Positions 27,301-36,997 of a DNA stretch of 64,000 nucleotides are shown here, piece by piece. Each line of letters opens with the position of its first letter. The stretch's first letter is position 1. This DNA comes from CAWHXG01 sp963833235. Its GTDB lineage: Bacteria > Pseudomonadota > Alphaproteobacteria > Rhodobacterales > Rhodobacteraceae. Position numbers and translations under genes: made by a program. The stretch spans positions 1,178,001 to 1,242,000 of the forward strand of contig CAWHXG010000001.1 in assembly GCA_963833235.1 (NCBI GenBank), in the 5' to 3' direction. The notes under the pieces were generated by a model. It saw nothing but the letters and a program-made list of their open reading frames with translations, was not told the DNA's origin and ran no database searches.

Positions 27301-27640
27301 AGTTCGAATTCTGCGCTAGGCACAGATCCTCCGCCCGGGTGCGGAAGGCGGCATATTGCGCCTCGTCGATCACGCCCTCGTCCCGCATCTGGTCGACGTC
27401 GCCGACACGGTCCGCAAGGCAGGCCTCGAGTGCCGGGTTCGTCTCGGCGGCCGCTGCGGCCTGCTCCCTGGCAGGCTCGCCGCCGGGATCGCGGCCCTCC
27501 ACCAGCGCGGTGACCTCATCCGACCAGCTGATCCAGAAGAGCGCGATCAGCGCCGCCGCGATGACCAGCGCGATCAGCCGCGCCCAGATCGGCGTGCCGG
27601 GGCTGCGGTGCCGCGTGCCGCGGGCATAGGTCTGCGCCAT
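27299..27640 (-). CDS. Small single-pass membrane protein of the formate dehydrogenase locus
   Basis: The 113-residue protein has a basic N-terminus, one membrane helix at about residues 20-40 (IWARLIALVIAAALIALFWI), and an acidic soluble tail with two cysteines (EACLADRV and EDLCLAQ) about 35 residues apart. I do not recognise a named family. It is the last gene of the minus-strand formate dehydrogenase unit, 14 bp after DUF6352. Confidence 0.75.
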   Translation of the reverse strand: MAQTYARGTRHRSPGTPIWARLIALVIAAALIALFWISWSDEVTALVEGRDPGGEPAREQAAAAAETNPALEACLADRVGDVDQMRDEGVIDEAQYAAFRTRAEDLCLAQNSN

Positions 27641-27654
27641 GTCGTTTCCCTCCC

Positions 27655-28644
27655 TCAGTCGCGCCGCAACGGCAGGTTCGTCAGCAGGTTCTGCGGCTTG
27701 AAGGCAAGCCGACCGCCCGCGTTCACGGCGCTTCCCAGATATACCGGCTTGCCCGCCACGCTGTCCATCATCACGGCGGGGTCCTCGAACTCCAGGCGCC
27801 ACAGCGCCAGGATGCGGGCCAGAACCGCCGCCTCGGGCTCCTCTCCGGCATAGAGCGCGTTCAGGATCGCGGTCGCCTGCGCATCGAGGCCCACATGCCA
27901 GGCCCAGGCCGCATCGCGGATGGCGCTCATCGCGGTGATACGCACGGAAACCCCATGAAAATGCGCGATCCAGAGGGCCATCACGCGGGCCAGCGCATCC
28001 TGTGGCGGTTGCGTGAAGCGGAAGTCGACCGCGGTGTCGAACCTGTCGGAGCGGGCCCACCAGACATGCGCGGTCTCCTCCGTCAGCACCTCGATCTCCG
28101 CCTCGCGGGGCCGGGCGAGGGGGATCGCCGGCCGGGCTTCGGCGCGCATCTCGACCACCTCGGCATCCGCCAGCATCACCTGATCCTCGCCGATCGTCGC
28201 GATCTGCTCGCGAAAGAACAGCTCGGCCATGCGCAGCACCATCGGGTCGGCCTCGTCCGCCAGAAGGCCGCGCAGGATCAGGTGCACCATCTGATCCACG
28301 AAGACCGGCGGGATCGTCACCGCGCCGCCGCGGAACAGCGCAGCATAGGCGGCCTCGATCGTGCCGTGGGCGGCCAGATGATCGCGGAACTGCAGCGCGA
28401 TGCGCCAGTTCGCGGCCGCGTCGGCATCGGCGATGGCGGCGATCTCCGCCTGCTCCACGGGCGCGAGCGGCGCCTCCATCAGGCGCTCGAAGAGCGTGTG
28501 TTCGGCGGCACAGCTCTCTTCCACGGGGTGCAGCTCGGGCCGGGTGTAGTAGGCGCGCAGATAGTCTGGGGTGACCGTCAGCCAGCCGCGCGCGTCGCGA
28601 CCGACCAGCGCGTAGCCGGCGGATTTCCAGAAATCGCGGGGCAT
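27655..28644 (-). CDS. DUF6352 family protein
   Basis: The 329-residue soluble protein begins MPRDFWKSAGYALVGRDARG, a highly typical DUF6352 start, and continues with LTVTPDYLRAYYTRPELHP and PPVFVDQMVHLILRGLL. It is mostly helical with no cofactor motif that I can see. The family is known to me only from formate dehydrogenase loci of alpha- and betaproteobacteria. It starts one base after the DUF6505 stop, so it belongs to the same coupled run. Confidence 0.85.
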   Translation of the reverse strand: MPRDFWKSAGYALVGRDARGWLTVTPDYLRAYYTRPELHPVEESCAAEHTLFERLMEAPLAPVEQAEIAAIADADAAANWRIALQFRDHLAAHGTIEAAYAALFRGGAVTIPPVFVDQMVHLILRGLLADEADPMVLRMAELFFREQIATIGEDQVMLADAEVVEMRAEARPAIPLARPREAEIEVLTEETAHVWWARSDRFDTAVDFRFTQPPQDALARVMALWIAHFHGVSVRITAMSAIRDAAWAWHVGLDAQATAILNALYAGEEPEAAVLARILALWRLEFEDPAVMMDSVAGKPVYLGSAVNAGGRLAFKPQNLLTNLPLRRD

Positions 28645-28645
28645 G

Positions 28646-29125
28646 TCAGGCCGGCACCACCTGCCAGACCGAACCCGTGGCGCAAGAGCCCGGGCGGTCG
28701 ATGACCCGGAAGGCCTCGCGGATCTGCCCGGCCTCGTCCAGCTCTCGCGCCACGGTCAGCACCGCGCCGGGGGCCAGGGGGGCGGCCAGATCCTCGGCGA
28801 AGGCAAGCTCGGCCTCGGCGGCCGGCAGCGCGGCGTCCCGCCCGGGCGCGCCGTAACGTGCCACAAGATGGTCGGCGAGCGCCAGCGCCAGCCCGGCCCG
28901 CACATCCGGCGCGATGGTCGCCACGGTCACGAAGGTGGTCCGCCCGAAGCCGGCCAGCGACAGGAAGCCATGGGCAAAGGCCTGGCGCCGCTTGCCCACC
29001 AGCATCTCGCCCGTGTCTTCGGCGAAGGCGAAGCCGCCGGGGATCGCCCATTCCCTCTCGGGCGCGGCGAGGTCGTAGACCGCCGTGTCGCTGGCATCGA
29101 AGCGGATCGACGAGAGGAACTTCAT
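28646..29125 (-). CDS. DUF6505 family protein
   Basis: The 159-residue protein starts MKFLSSIRFDASDTAVYDLA and contains REWAIPGGFAFAEDT and LSLAGFGRTTFVTVATI. It is soluble and uncharacterised, and it recurs next to DUF6352 and the biotin/lipoate-ligase-like gene in formate dehydrogenase loci. Its ATG overlaps the stop of that ligase-like gene by four bases, which indicates coupled translation. Confidence 0.85.
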   Translation of the reverse strand: MKFLSSIRFDASDTAVYDLAAPEREWAIPGGFAFAEDTGEMLVGKRRQAFAHGFLSLAGFGRTTFVTVATIAPDVRAGLALALADHLVARYGAPGRDAALPAAEAELAFAEDLAAPLAPGAVLTVARELDEAGQIREAFRVIDRPGSCATGSVWQVVPA

Positions 29126-29811
29126 GCCGCCAGCCCCACCGCGTCGAACACCGCAAGGCCGCCGCTTTCCAGCATCGCGTTGCCGTGCAGATCGAGGCCA
29201 AGCAGCCGTCCGGGCCGGTCGAGCGGCACGCGCGCGTCCCGCCGCCCCCACCAAGCGTCCTGCACCGGGGCGAACCCGTCTTCCTCCCACCGGTAGAGCC
29301 AGGCCACCAGATGCCGCGCCGTGGCATCCAGCAGGGCCAGGGCCGTGACATCGCCGCAGCCTTCGTCGCGGAACGTCGTGCGGTCGGGCGTGTGCCCGGG
29401 GTCGCCCGCCTCCGTCGGCGTCATCGTCGCGGCGAGGCCAACTACCAGCCGCGCCGGCGGCTCCTTCGCTTCGGGCGTCATCCAGAGCCGACCGCTCGCG
29501 GCGACGGCGCCGTTAAGGCGGATCAGGTTGGGCCAGGTATAGGTGATGGGGGTCTCCGCCGGGATAAGCACGGCGGCGGCATCGCCGAAGGCCACCATCG
29601 CAAGGGCGAGCATCTCGGCGCAGCGCGCCCGCGGCACCGCGGGCTCCAGCACCAGCGCCAGGCGCATCTCCGCCGGATCCGGCGCCCACAGGAGATCTCC
29701 GGCCTCCAGATCGTCGGCCCGCGCCGCCGCCACCGCAAAAGGATCCTCAGCCGCCCCCAGCCTGTGTCCGCTCAGCAGCGGCGGCAGGACCGGTTCGGCG
29801 GCCACCTTCAT
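29122..29811 (-). CDS. Biotin/lipoate--protein ligase family protein
   Basis: The 229-residue protein matches the BPL/LplA fold: PITYTWPNLIRLNGAVAASG, ARLVVGLAATMTP and a C-terminal domain ending LDLHGNAMLESGG. True ligases attach biotin or lipoate to carrier lysines. Here the usual glycine-rich loop is poorly preserved and the context is formate dehydrogenase, so a different substrate or a binding role is possible. Overlaps of four bases with both neighbours place it inside a tightly coupled cassette. Confidence 0.8.
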   Translation of the reverse strand: MKVAAEPVLPPLLSGHRLGAAEDPFAVAAARADDLEAGDLLWAPDPAEMRLALVLEPAVPRARCAEMLALAMVAFGDAAAVLIPAETPITYTWPNLIRLNGAVAASGRLWMTPEAKEPPARLVVGLAATMTPTEAGDPGHTPDRTTFRDEGCGDVTALALLDATARHLVAWLYRWEEDGFAPVQDAWWGRRDARVPLDRPGRLLGLDLHGNAMLESGGLAVFDAVGLAA

Positions 29812-30008
29812 TCGGGCGGGTCGGTCAGATCGATCCGGCCGGTCACCTCATGGTGCAGATCGGTGCCGTCGGCGGTCAGCACCACCTTCACGTCCAGATG
29901 GCCTGCGCCGCCATCCATCTCGCGCACGGTCCGCTCGATCTCCTGCTGCGAGGTCACGCCGACCTGCTTGAGGAACTTGCGCATCGACATGTTGAAGGTG
30001 TCGCTCAT
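29808..30008 (-). CDS. DUF6494 family protein
   Basis: This 66-residue soluble protein (MSDTFNMSMRKFLKQVGVTS) continues QQEIERTVREMDGGAGHLDV. It is a typical DUF6494 sequence of unknown function. It overlaps the preceding and following genes by four bases each. Its small size and conserved location suggest an accessory or assembly role for the formate dehydrogenase; this is inference. Confidence 0.85.
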   Translation of the reverse strand: MSDTFNMSMRKFLKQVGVTSQQEIERTVREMDGGAGHLDVKVVLTADGTDLHHEVTGRIDLTDPPE

Positions 30009-30166
30009 CGTGTCTCCTCCGTGGCCGTCAGGGGCTCGCCCTCCAGCCGCACGCTGTCGCCGGACTGGAAATGCGCGGCGCTGGTATCGTTGACGGTCGA
30101 GCGGACGCCCCAGGCCAGCACCGCGATGGCGACCATGGCGACGAGCCCCAGTAGTATGGATTTCAA
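30005..30166 (-). CDS. Very small membrane protein of the formate dehydrogenase locus
   Basis: The 53-residue protein has one N-terminal hydrophobic helix (LLGLVAMVAIAVLAWGV) and a short polar tail. The likely start is TTG at 30166, preceded by GGAGGG eight bases upstream; there is no in-frame ATG. Its stop overlaps the DUF6494 start. No named family is recognised. Confidence 0.7.
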   Translation of the reverse strand: MKSILLGLVAMVAIAVLAWGVRSTVNDTSAAHFQSGDSVRLEGEPLTATEETR

Positions 30167-30195
30167 GGCGTTGGTCCCTCCCCCGTCGCGCCCGG

Positions 30196-31524
30196 CTACT
30201 CTATCGGGGCGGTGGCGCTTTTCAAGAAGGCGATCAGGTCGTCGCGGCGCTTCACGCTCTTCAGGCGCTGGATGGGCATCTTGGTTCCCGGCACCATCAC
30301 GTCCGGCCCGTCGTCGAAGAGTTGTGCCACAGTCGCTTCCGTCCAGGTGACTTCGAGGTTTCTGAGGGCGGGGGAGTAGGGATAACCGGGCAACGTTCCG
30401 GCGCGACGGCCGAAGAGCGCGTGCAGCGTTGGGCCCGCGCGGTTTCCGTCGTCCGGGGTGAGCGTATGGCAGACGGAGCATTTGCGCAGGAATTCCAGCT
30501 CGCCCGGGCCGGCGGCGTCGCGCAGCTGGAAGCGCCGGGGCAACTCGGCGCGGATCGGGCCGAAGTCGCGGGGGGCGATCCGCCAGAGGCCGGCGAAGTC
30601 GTCGAGCCCGGCATGATAGAGCGACGTGGTGCCCGGCACGAAATCGAGGTCCCAGACGGGTCCGAAGGTGACCGGGCCGGTCTCGACCGGGTCCAGCCCC
30701 TCGGCGGTGACGACCCCGATCGTGCCCGCCCCGTCGCCGTAGGCAAGGAGCACGCCGTCCTGCGAGGCCTTGAGCGCCAGGATCGGGCGTTCGGACTTCG
30801 CGATCTGGGTGAGCGCGCCGCTCGCCACGTCGACCAGGGCCACGGTTCCGTCGAGCGCGCCGAAGGCGAGGCGCCCCGGCCCCGCCAGCGCCAGCGCGTT
30901 GATGCCCCAGCCATGGCGGTGGATCGGGCGGCGGAGCGCCCCCGTGGCGGCCTCCCATTCCAGGATCGCGCCGTCATGGGCGGCCGTCCAGAGAACGCTT
31001 CCATCTGCCGAGAAGGCGGCGGCGTTGACGTTGCCGCGATGGCCTTCCAGGATCACCGGCGGAGCGTTTTCGGTTGTTAGATCATGGAGATGGGCGATGC
31101 CGTCCCACCGGGCGACGGCGGCGCGGGTGCCGTCGGGCGAGACCGCGATGTCGGGTGCCTTGACAGGTTCCGCCCGGCGGGCCTCGGCCAGCGTACCGGA
31201 CGTAAGGTCCCAGAGCAGCAGCGCGCCGTCGTCGGCGACGGACGCGGCGCGGGTGCCGCCGGGCAGGAACGCTACATCGTTGACCGCGCCGTCGTGGCCG
31301 GTCATGCGGTGCAGGATCACCGCGTCTGCGGCGGAGATGTCCCACAGGATGAGGGAGTAGTCGAAGGACCCGGTGAGCGCCCTGTCGCCGGTGGCCGAGA
31401 CCGCGACTGCCTGAATCGGGCCGCCATGGCCACGCAGTGTTTGGGGCAGATCCGATTGCGCGGCAGCCGGGGCCGTGGCCCCCGCGGTCAGGGCTGCCAG
31501 CCAGGCGAGCAGCTTGAAAGGCAA
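30196..31524 (-). CDS. WD40 beta-propeller fused to cytochrome c
   Basis: The 442-residue protein has a signal peptide-like start (LLAWLAALTAGATAPAAAQ) and so is probably periplasmic. It then has WD40-type repeats (for example TGSFDYSLILWDISAAD and SVADDGALLLWDLTSGT) filling about residues 25-325. A C-terminal class I cytochrome c follows, with heme motif CSVCH near residue 352, GPTLHALFGRRAGT and the Met-ligand stretch VPGTKMPIQRL. The probable start is TTG at 31524, three bases after the cytochrome b stop. It is well placed to accept electrons from the formate dehydrogenase cytochrome b or to dock a partner. Confidence 0.85.
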   Translation of the reverse strand: MPFKLLAWLAALTAGATAPAAAQSDLPQTLRGHGGPIQAVAVSATGDRALTGSFDYSLILWDISAADAVILHRMTGHDGAVNDVAFLPGGTRAASVADDGALLLWDLTSGTLAEARRAEPVKAPDIAVSPDGTRAAVARWDGIAHLHDLTTENAPPVILEGHRGNVNAAAFSADGSVLWTAAHDGAILEWEAATGALRRPIHRHGWGINALALAGPGRLAFGALDGTVALVDVASGALTQIAKSERPILALKASQDGVLLAYGDGAGTIGVVTAEGLDPVETGPVTFGPVWDLDFVPGTTSLYHAGLDDFAGLWRIAPRDFGPIRAELPRRFQLRDAAGPGELEFLRKCSVCHTLTPDDGNRAGPTLHALFGRRAGTLPGYPYSPALRNLEVTWTEATVAQLFDDGPDVMVPGTKMPIQRLKSVKRRDDLIAFLKSATAPIE

Positions 31525-31526
31525 GA

Positions 31527-32628
31527 CTATTCCGCCGGATAACCGCGCTTCGGCCTGCCGGCAAGAAGGTGCCGCTGCCGGGGCGGCCCGCGCTTCTCGG
31601 CGACCCAGAGCGCATGGTGCTCCTCGGCCCAGTTCACGTCGACCTCGCCGGTGGTCATGGCATCCAGCGCCCCCTCCATCCCGACCGAGCCGATGTAGAT
31701 ATGGGCGATGATCACGACGATCATGCCGCCGGCGACGGCGGTGTGCCAAATGGACTGGTACTGCTGTTCCTGCATGGGGGTCAGGTCGGTGGGCAGGGCG
31801 AGGCCGAGGAGGTTCAGCTTCTCGGCCGTGTCGGCCATCATGGTGGTGGTGAAGGGGTTCAGCAAAGCCCAGCCGCTGAGCGTGATGGAGACGCCGCCGA
31901 GGACCACGACCCAGAAGATAAGCTTTTGACCTGCATTGAATTTCTTCGCCGGGGGATGCCCGCCGCCGAAGAGGCCGCCGCCCCGGAGAAGCCACATGGC
32001 GTCGCGGGGGTGGGGGATGTTGTTGGCGACCCAGAGAAGGAAGACCAGCACCACGGCGACGGCGAAGGCGAAGCCGACGTAGTTGTGCATCATCTTGCCC
32101 CAGAGCGTCATGGTGGCGAAGGCTTCGGGCCCGAGTGCGGGGAGTATTACCTTGCGACCAAACAACAAATTCAGGCCGGTAAGCGCCAGGACGATGAAGC
32201 TGGACGCCAGCAGCCAGTGGGCGGCGCGGTCTATGAGGGCGAAGCGCTGGAGGGTGCGGCCGGAGCGGCCGGACTCGATCCGGACGCGGCCGCGGATTGC
32301 GTAGAAGATTGATAACAGGACCAAGAATCGCGGTGATGGCCCAGGCGACGTACATCGCGAGGGGGCCGTCGCGGAACTGCTGCCAGTCATGCCCGCCGGA
32401 CTGGATGAGGACGCCGCTTTGCGGATCCGGCGCGCTGGTGGTGAAGTTGCCCGACTGCCGCACGGCGCGCCAGAGATCGGCATCGGCGGAGGAAGAAGCC
32501 GTGGTATTTCCGGGGGTTGCGCCTTCGACCGGGCCGCTGCCCGGCTCTGCCGCCATTTGCGCGAGGCTGGCGAGCGGCAAGAGGAGGGCGAGGAGAAGGG
32601 CGCCCAGGAGGGCCGGAAGACGGGTCAT
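31527..32628 (-). CDS. Formate dehydrogenase gamma subunit (cytochrome b), frameshifted
   Basis: The protein begins with a signal sequence (MTRLPALLGALLLALLLPLA) and a periplasmic stretch. Four membrane helices with heme-binding histidines follow (LIDRAAHWLLASSFIVLALT, MMHNYVGFAFAVAVV, IWHTAVAGGMIVVIIAHIYI). This is the FdnI-type diheme cytochrome b that carries electrons from the Fe-S subunit to quinone or a c-type cytochrome. One extra base in the CC pair at 32321-32322 breaks the frame; removing it restores AITAILVLLSIFYAIRG and a protein of about 366 residues. The rest is intact, so a sequence error is likely. Confidence 0.88.
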
Positions 32629-33122
32629 GACGGAGGCTCCTGCTGGGGCAAAAACGGTGAAAACGAAGTGTCGGCGTTCGGTCGGCTTTGGGTCGGCTTT
32701 GTGTCGGACCCCTGCGGGCGGTTCTGGAGGGTGTCGTTAAGGATCGGCGGTCCGCCGGAGGCTGCGAAAACCCGGCGAACCGCCGCTTGCCTGCCGCGCC
32801 AGCCCGCCCTGTGGACGGCGGCCGGCGGCACCCGATCTTCGGTCGGAGCGCGAGCGGGCCAGTGCACGGGCTGAGCCTTCCGCGACGTGCCGACGGATCG
32901 GGAGTTGCGGTCGCAGCCCGGCCGAAAGGCGGCGGCGGGCCGCGCGTGATCTTCCGTCAGAGCGCAGTCGGGCATTCGCATGACAAGGGCACATTGACGG
33001 GCACACGGGCGGGCGCGCGGCGGACGGGTGACGGCGTTGCCGGAGCGGCGAACCGGCAACCCGGCGAAACGGGCGCGCCCGCGCCCGCCGGCCGGACAAG
33101 ACCGCCCTGCCGCCCGAACTCC
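32629..33122. other. Non-coding gap with a weak imperfect repeat
   Basis: These 494 bp separate the Fe-S and cytochrome b genes, an unusually long gap inside the operon. No supported gene was found. Two related stretches near 32834-32850 (gatcttcggtcggagcg) and 32949-32965 (gatcttccgtcagagcg) lie about 115 bp apart with some flanking similarity. Their role is unknown. Confidence 0.5.
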
Positions 33123-33719
33123 TCACCCGTCCTGCTGGTCCTGATAGGCGGTGCCCCAGCCCCAGGCGCCGGAGCCGAAGCCGCGGGAGACGACGCGCTC
33201 GCGGTAGATCTGGCTGACCACGTCGCCATCGCCGGCGAGCAGCGCCTTGGTGGAGCACATCTCGGCGCAGAGCGGCAGCTTGCCCTCGGCGATCCGGTTG
33301 CGGCCGTACTTGACGAACTCGACGTTCGACATGTCTTCCTCCGGCCCGCCGGCGCAGAAGGTGCATTTGTCCATCTTGCCGCGCGAGCCGAAATTCGCCG
33401 CCTGCGGGAATTGCGGCGCGCCGAACGGACAGGCGTAGAAGCAGTAGCCGCAGCCGATGCACAGGTCCTTGGAATGCAGCACGACCCCGTCTTCGGTGTC
33501 GTAGAAGCAATCCACCGGGCAGACCGCCTTGCAGGGCGCGTCAGAGCAATGCATGCACGCGACGCTGATCGAGCGCTCGCCGGGCTTGCCGTCGTTGATG
33601 GTGACCACGCGGCGGCGGTTCACGCCCCACGGCACCTCGTGCTCGTTCTTGCAGGCGGTGACGCAGGCGTTGCATTCGATGCACCGCTCGGCGTCGCAGA
33701 GAAACTTCATGCGTGCCAT
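33123..33719 (-). CDS. fdh3B: Formate dehydrogenase FDH3 beta subunit (four-cluster ferredoxin)
   Basis: The 198-residue protein carries four cysteine clusters of the NrfC/FdnH type: CIECNACVTACKNEH, CMHCSDAPCKAVCPVDC, CIGCGYCFYACPFGAP and CTFCAGG with a later CAEMC. It transfers electrons from FdhA to the cytochrome b subunit. It has no membrane anchor. It lies 14 bp downstream of fdhA, the expected subunit order. Confidence 0.92.
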   Translation of the reverse strand: MARMKFLCDAERCIECNACVTACKNEHEVPWGVNRRRVVTINDGKPGERSISVACMHCSDAPCKAVCPVDCFYDTEDGVVLHSKDLCIGCGYCFYACPFGAPQFPQAANFGSRGKMDKCTFCAGGPEEDMSNVEFVKYGRNRIAEGKLPLCAEMCSTKALLAGDGDVVSQIYRERVVSRGFGSGAWGWGTAYQDQQDG

Positions 33720-33733
33720 CTAGATAACCTCCC

Positions 33734-36708
33734 TCACGCCCGCTCGATCTTGCAAAGCGTGGCTTTCGTTTCCTGCATCTGGGTGACGCTGTCATAGCCA
33801 TAGGTCTGGGCGGTGTTGGTCGATTCCCCCAGGACGTAGGGGTCGGCGCCCGCCGGATACTTGTCGCGCAGGTCCTCGCCCTCGAAATGCCCGCCGAAGT
33901 GGAAGGGCATGAAGGCGACGCCGCGGCCGACCCGTTCGGTGGTCATGGCCATGACCTTGACCCGCCCGCCTTCCGGCCCCTCGACCCAGACCTGTTCGCC
34001 GTCGCGCACGCCCAGATCGTTGGCGTCGCCCGGATTGATCTCGACGAACATGTCCTGCTGCAGCTCGGCGAGCCACGGGTTGGAGCGCGTCTCGTCGCCG
34101 CCGCCCTCGTATTCGACCAGCCGTCCGGAGGTGAGGACGATGGGATAGTCCTTGCTGAAATCCTGTTGCTGGATCGAGGCATAGGCGGTGGGCAGGCGGT
34201 AGAACTTGCGGTCCTCGTAGGTGGCGTACTTGTCCAGCAGGTCGCGCCGCGCGGTGTAGAGCGGCTCGCGGTGGAGCGGCACCGGGTCGGGGAAGGTCCA
34301 GACCACGGCCCGGGCCTTGGCGTTGCCGAAGGGCGCACAGCCATGGGCGATGGCGACCCGCTGGATGCCGCCGGAGAGGTCGGTCTTCCAGTTCACGGTC
34401 CCGGCCTTCTCGTCGTAATCGGACGGGAAGGGCGACATGCCAGCCTCGCCCACCTCCTCGCCGGGCGGCAGGAAGCCGTCCATGCCCGCGACGTAGCCGA
34501 TGCTGCGCTTCTCGGCCTCCGTCAGGTCCTTGTCCCAGCCCAGCGACTTCAGCATGGCGACGGTGAATTCGGGATAGCCGTCCTCGATCTCGGAGCCGAC
34601 GGGATAGGAGCCTTCGGCCAAGAGATTCTCGCCGTTGCGTTCCACCCCGAAGCGGGCCCGGAAGGGCAGGCCACCCTCGGCCACCGGCAGCGAGATGTCA
34701 TAGAGGTTGGGCGTGCCGGGATGGTTCATCTCGGGCGTGCCCCAGCAGGGCCAGGGCATGCCGTAATACTGACCGTCGAGCGGGCCGCCGACGGCCTGCA
34801 GGGTGGTCTTGTCGAACATGTGCTGGTTTTCCATGTGGGCGCGCATCCGCTCCGGCGTCTGGCCGGTATAGCCGATGGTCCACATGCCGCGGTTGAACTC
34901 CCGCGTGATGCCCTCGATCAGCGGCTCTTCGCCGTTGACCTCGATGTTGCGGAAGAGGCGGTCGGCGAAGCCGAGCTTGGTGGCCAGCTTGTGCAGGATG
35001 ATGTGGTCCGGCAGGCTTTCGAACAGCGGCTCCACCACCTTCTCGCGCCATTGCAGCGAGCGGTTGGAGGCGGTGACCGAGCCGTAGGTCTCGAACTGGG
35101 TCGAGGCGGGCAGCAGGTACACGCCATCCGTCCGGTCGTGCATCACGGCGGTGACGGTGGGGTAGGGGTCGATGACCACGAGCGTGTCGAGCTGCGACAT
35201 CGCGGCCTTCATGTCCTTCATGCGGGTCTGGCTGTTGGGGGCGTGGCCCCAGAAGACCATGGCGCGGATCTTGGTGTCCTGGTCAATGTTCTCGACGTCT
35301 TCCAGCACGCCGTCGAACCAGCGCGAGACGGGGATGCCGGTTTCGTTCATCAGCGGAACGTCTTCGCCGGCCTCGTTCCTGGTGGTGGCGAAGCGGGCCT
35401 TGAGCCAGTCCAGATCCTCGCCCCAGACGCGGGCCCAGTGCGCCCAGGCGCCGGGGGCCAGGCCGTAATAGCCGGGCAGCGTGTGGGAGAGAACGCCGAG
35501 GTCGGTGGCGCCCTGCACGTTGTCATGGCCGCGGAAGATGTTGGTGCCGCCGCCGGCGGTGCCCATGTTGCCGAGCGCCAGTTGCAGGATGCAGTAGGCG
35601 CGGGTGTTGTTGTTGCCGTTGGTGTGCTGGGTGCCGCCCATGCACCAGACGACGGTGCCGGGCTTGTTCTGGCTGAGCGTGCGGGCGACGCGGCGGAGCT
35701 GCGAGCCGGGGACGCCGGTGACCAGCTCGGTCTCTTCGGGCGTCCAGTTCGCGACCTCTTCGCGGATCTGGTCCATGCCCCAGACCCGCTGGCGGATGAA
35801 TTCGGCGTCTTCCCAGCCGTTCTCGAAGATGTGCCAGAGGATCCCCCAGACCAGCGCCACGTCGGTGCCGGGGCGCATGCGCACGTATTCGTCGGCATGG
35901 GCGGCGGTGCGGGTGAAGCGCGGGTCGCAGACGATCAGGGGCGCGTTGTTCTCTTCCTTGGCCTTGAGGATGTGGAGGAGCGAGACGGGATGCGCCTCGG
36001 CCGGGTTGCCGCCGATGATGAACATCGCGCGGGACTTGTGCATGTCGTTGTAGCTGTTGGTCATGGCGCCGTAGCCCCATGTGTTGGCGACGCCCGAGAC
36101 GGTGGTGGAATGGCAGATGCGCGCCTGGTGGTCGACGTTGTTGGAGCCCCAGTAGGCGGCGAACTTGCGGAAGAGGTAGGCCTGCTCGTTGTTGTGCTTG
36201 GCCGAGCCGAGCCAGTAGACGGCGTCGGGGCCGGATTCCTCGCGGATGGCGAGGAACTTGTCGCCGAGCTCGTCGATGGCGGCGTCCCAGCTGAGGCGCT
36301 CCCATTTGCCGGCGACGAGCTTCATGGGGTATTTCAGGCGGCGCTCGCCGTGGGCGTGCTCGCGGACGGCGGCGCCCTTGGCGCAGTGGGCGCCGATGTT
36401 GAACGGGCTGTCCATGGCCGGCTCCTGGCCGACCCAGACGCCGTTGGAGACCTCGGCCAGCACCGAGCAGCCGACGGAGCAGTGGGTGCAGACGGACTTG
36501 ACCACCGTGACGTCGCCGGGGCTGGCGACGGTTCCGGCGGCGCGGGCGGTGCGGGGCAGGCCGAGCGCGCCGGCGCCGGCAAGCCCGCCCACGGCGAGGC
36601 CGGAGCGCTTGAGGAAGCCGCGGCGGTCGAGCGTGGCGCCGGCGGCGCGGCCATGGGCGGCGGACAGGCGGGGGGCGTGGCGGCCCCGGCGGTCTTCTTG
36701 CGCAGCAT
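33734..36708 (-). CDS. fdhA: Formate dehydrogenase FDH3 alpha subunit (molybdopterin), frameshifted near the N-terminus
   Basis: FdhA oxidises formate to CO2 at a Mo/W-bis-molybdopterin centre. The mature part shows the [4Fe-4S] motif CTHCSVGCSVLAEV...GAHCAKG and the metal-ligand Cys in ARICHSTTVSGVANTWG, with cysteine rather than selenocysteine. A Tat signal (LDRRGFLKRSG) marks export. The start ATG at 36708 (MLRKKTAGAAT) and the Tat motif are in different frames; adding one base in the six-G run at 36670-36675 joins them and gives about 991 residues. The indel is probably a homopolymer error. TorD and a small Tat peptide lie directly upstream. Confidence 0.93.
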
Positions 36709-36776
36709 CTCGTGACTCTCCCCGTGCTCTGGCCGGCCCGGCCGCACGCGGCGCGGCGGCGGGCCCTTGTTAGGTT

Positions 36777-36971
36777 CTAGAAGCGCGCGGCGGCGTAGAC
36801 GGCGCGCACGTGATCGGTTTCGCGGTAGCCGGAGCCAGCGGGCTCGACCGGCGCGGCGTCCGCCGCCTCGCCGGTGACGAGGGCCGCGCCGGTGGCGACG
36901 GTGCCGAGGCCCGCGAGGCGCAGGAAGGCGCGGCGGTCGGGGGCGGCTTTCGGGCTGGTGGCGTCTGGCAT
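36777..36971 (-). CDS. Small Tat-signal protein of the formate dehydrogenase region
   Basis: The 64-residue protein has a twin-arginine motif DRRAFLRLAGLGTVATGAAL and a short tail GSGYRETDHVRAVYAAARF. Such small Tat peptides, annotated as formate-dehydrogenase-region Tat targets, occur just before fdhA in many proteobacteria; their function is unknown. It lies between torD and fdhA. Confidence 0.85.
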   Translation of the reverse strand: MPDATSPKAAPDRRAFLRLAGLGTVATGAALVTGEAADAAPVEPAGSGYRETDHVRAVYAAARF

Positions 36972-36997
36972 GGCGGGGTCCTTTCGGGGCGTTTCGG

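Noticed and set aside
24910..27513. 867-codon plus-strand frame overlapping the polyferredoxin
   Set aside because: It runs through the DUF3305 gene and out of frame with the ferredoxin motifs; low-complexity Arg/Gly content marks it as a shadow.
36060..36130. Selenocysteine codon in fdhA
   Set aside because: The metal-ligand position in ARICHSTT is encoded as cysteine, with no in-frame TGA.
33887..36715. Very long open frame antisense to fdhA
   Set aside because: It mirrors fdhA codon by codon in a GC-rich genome, has no ribosome site or family motif, and the minus strand encodes an unmistakable molybdoenzyme.
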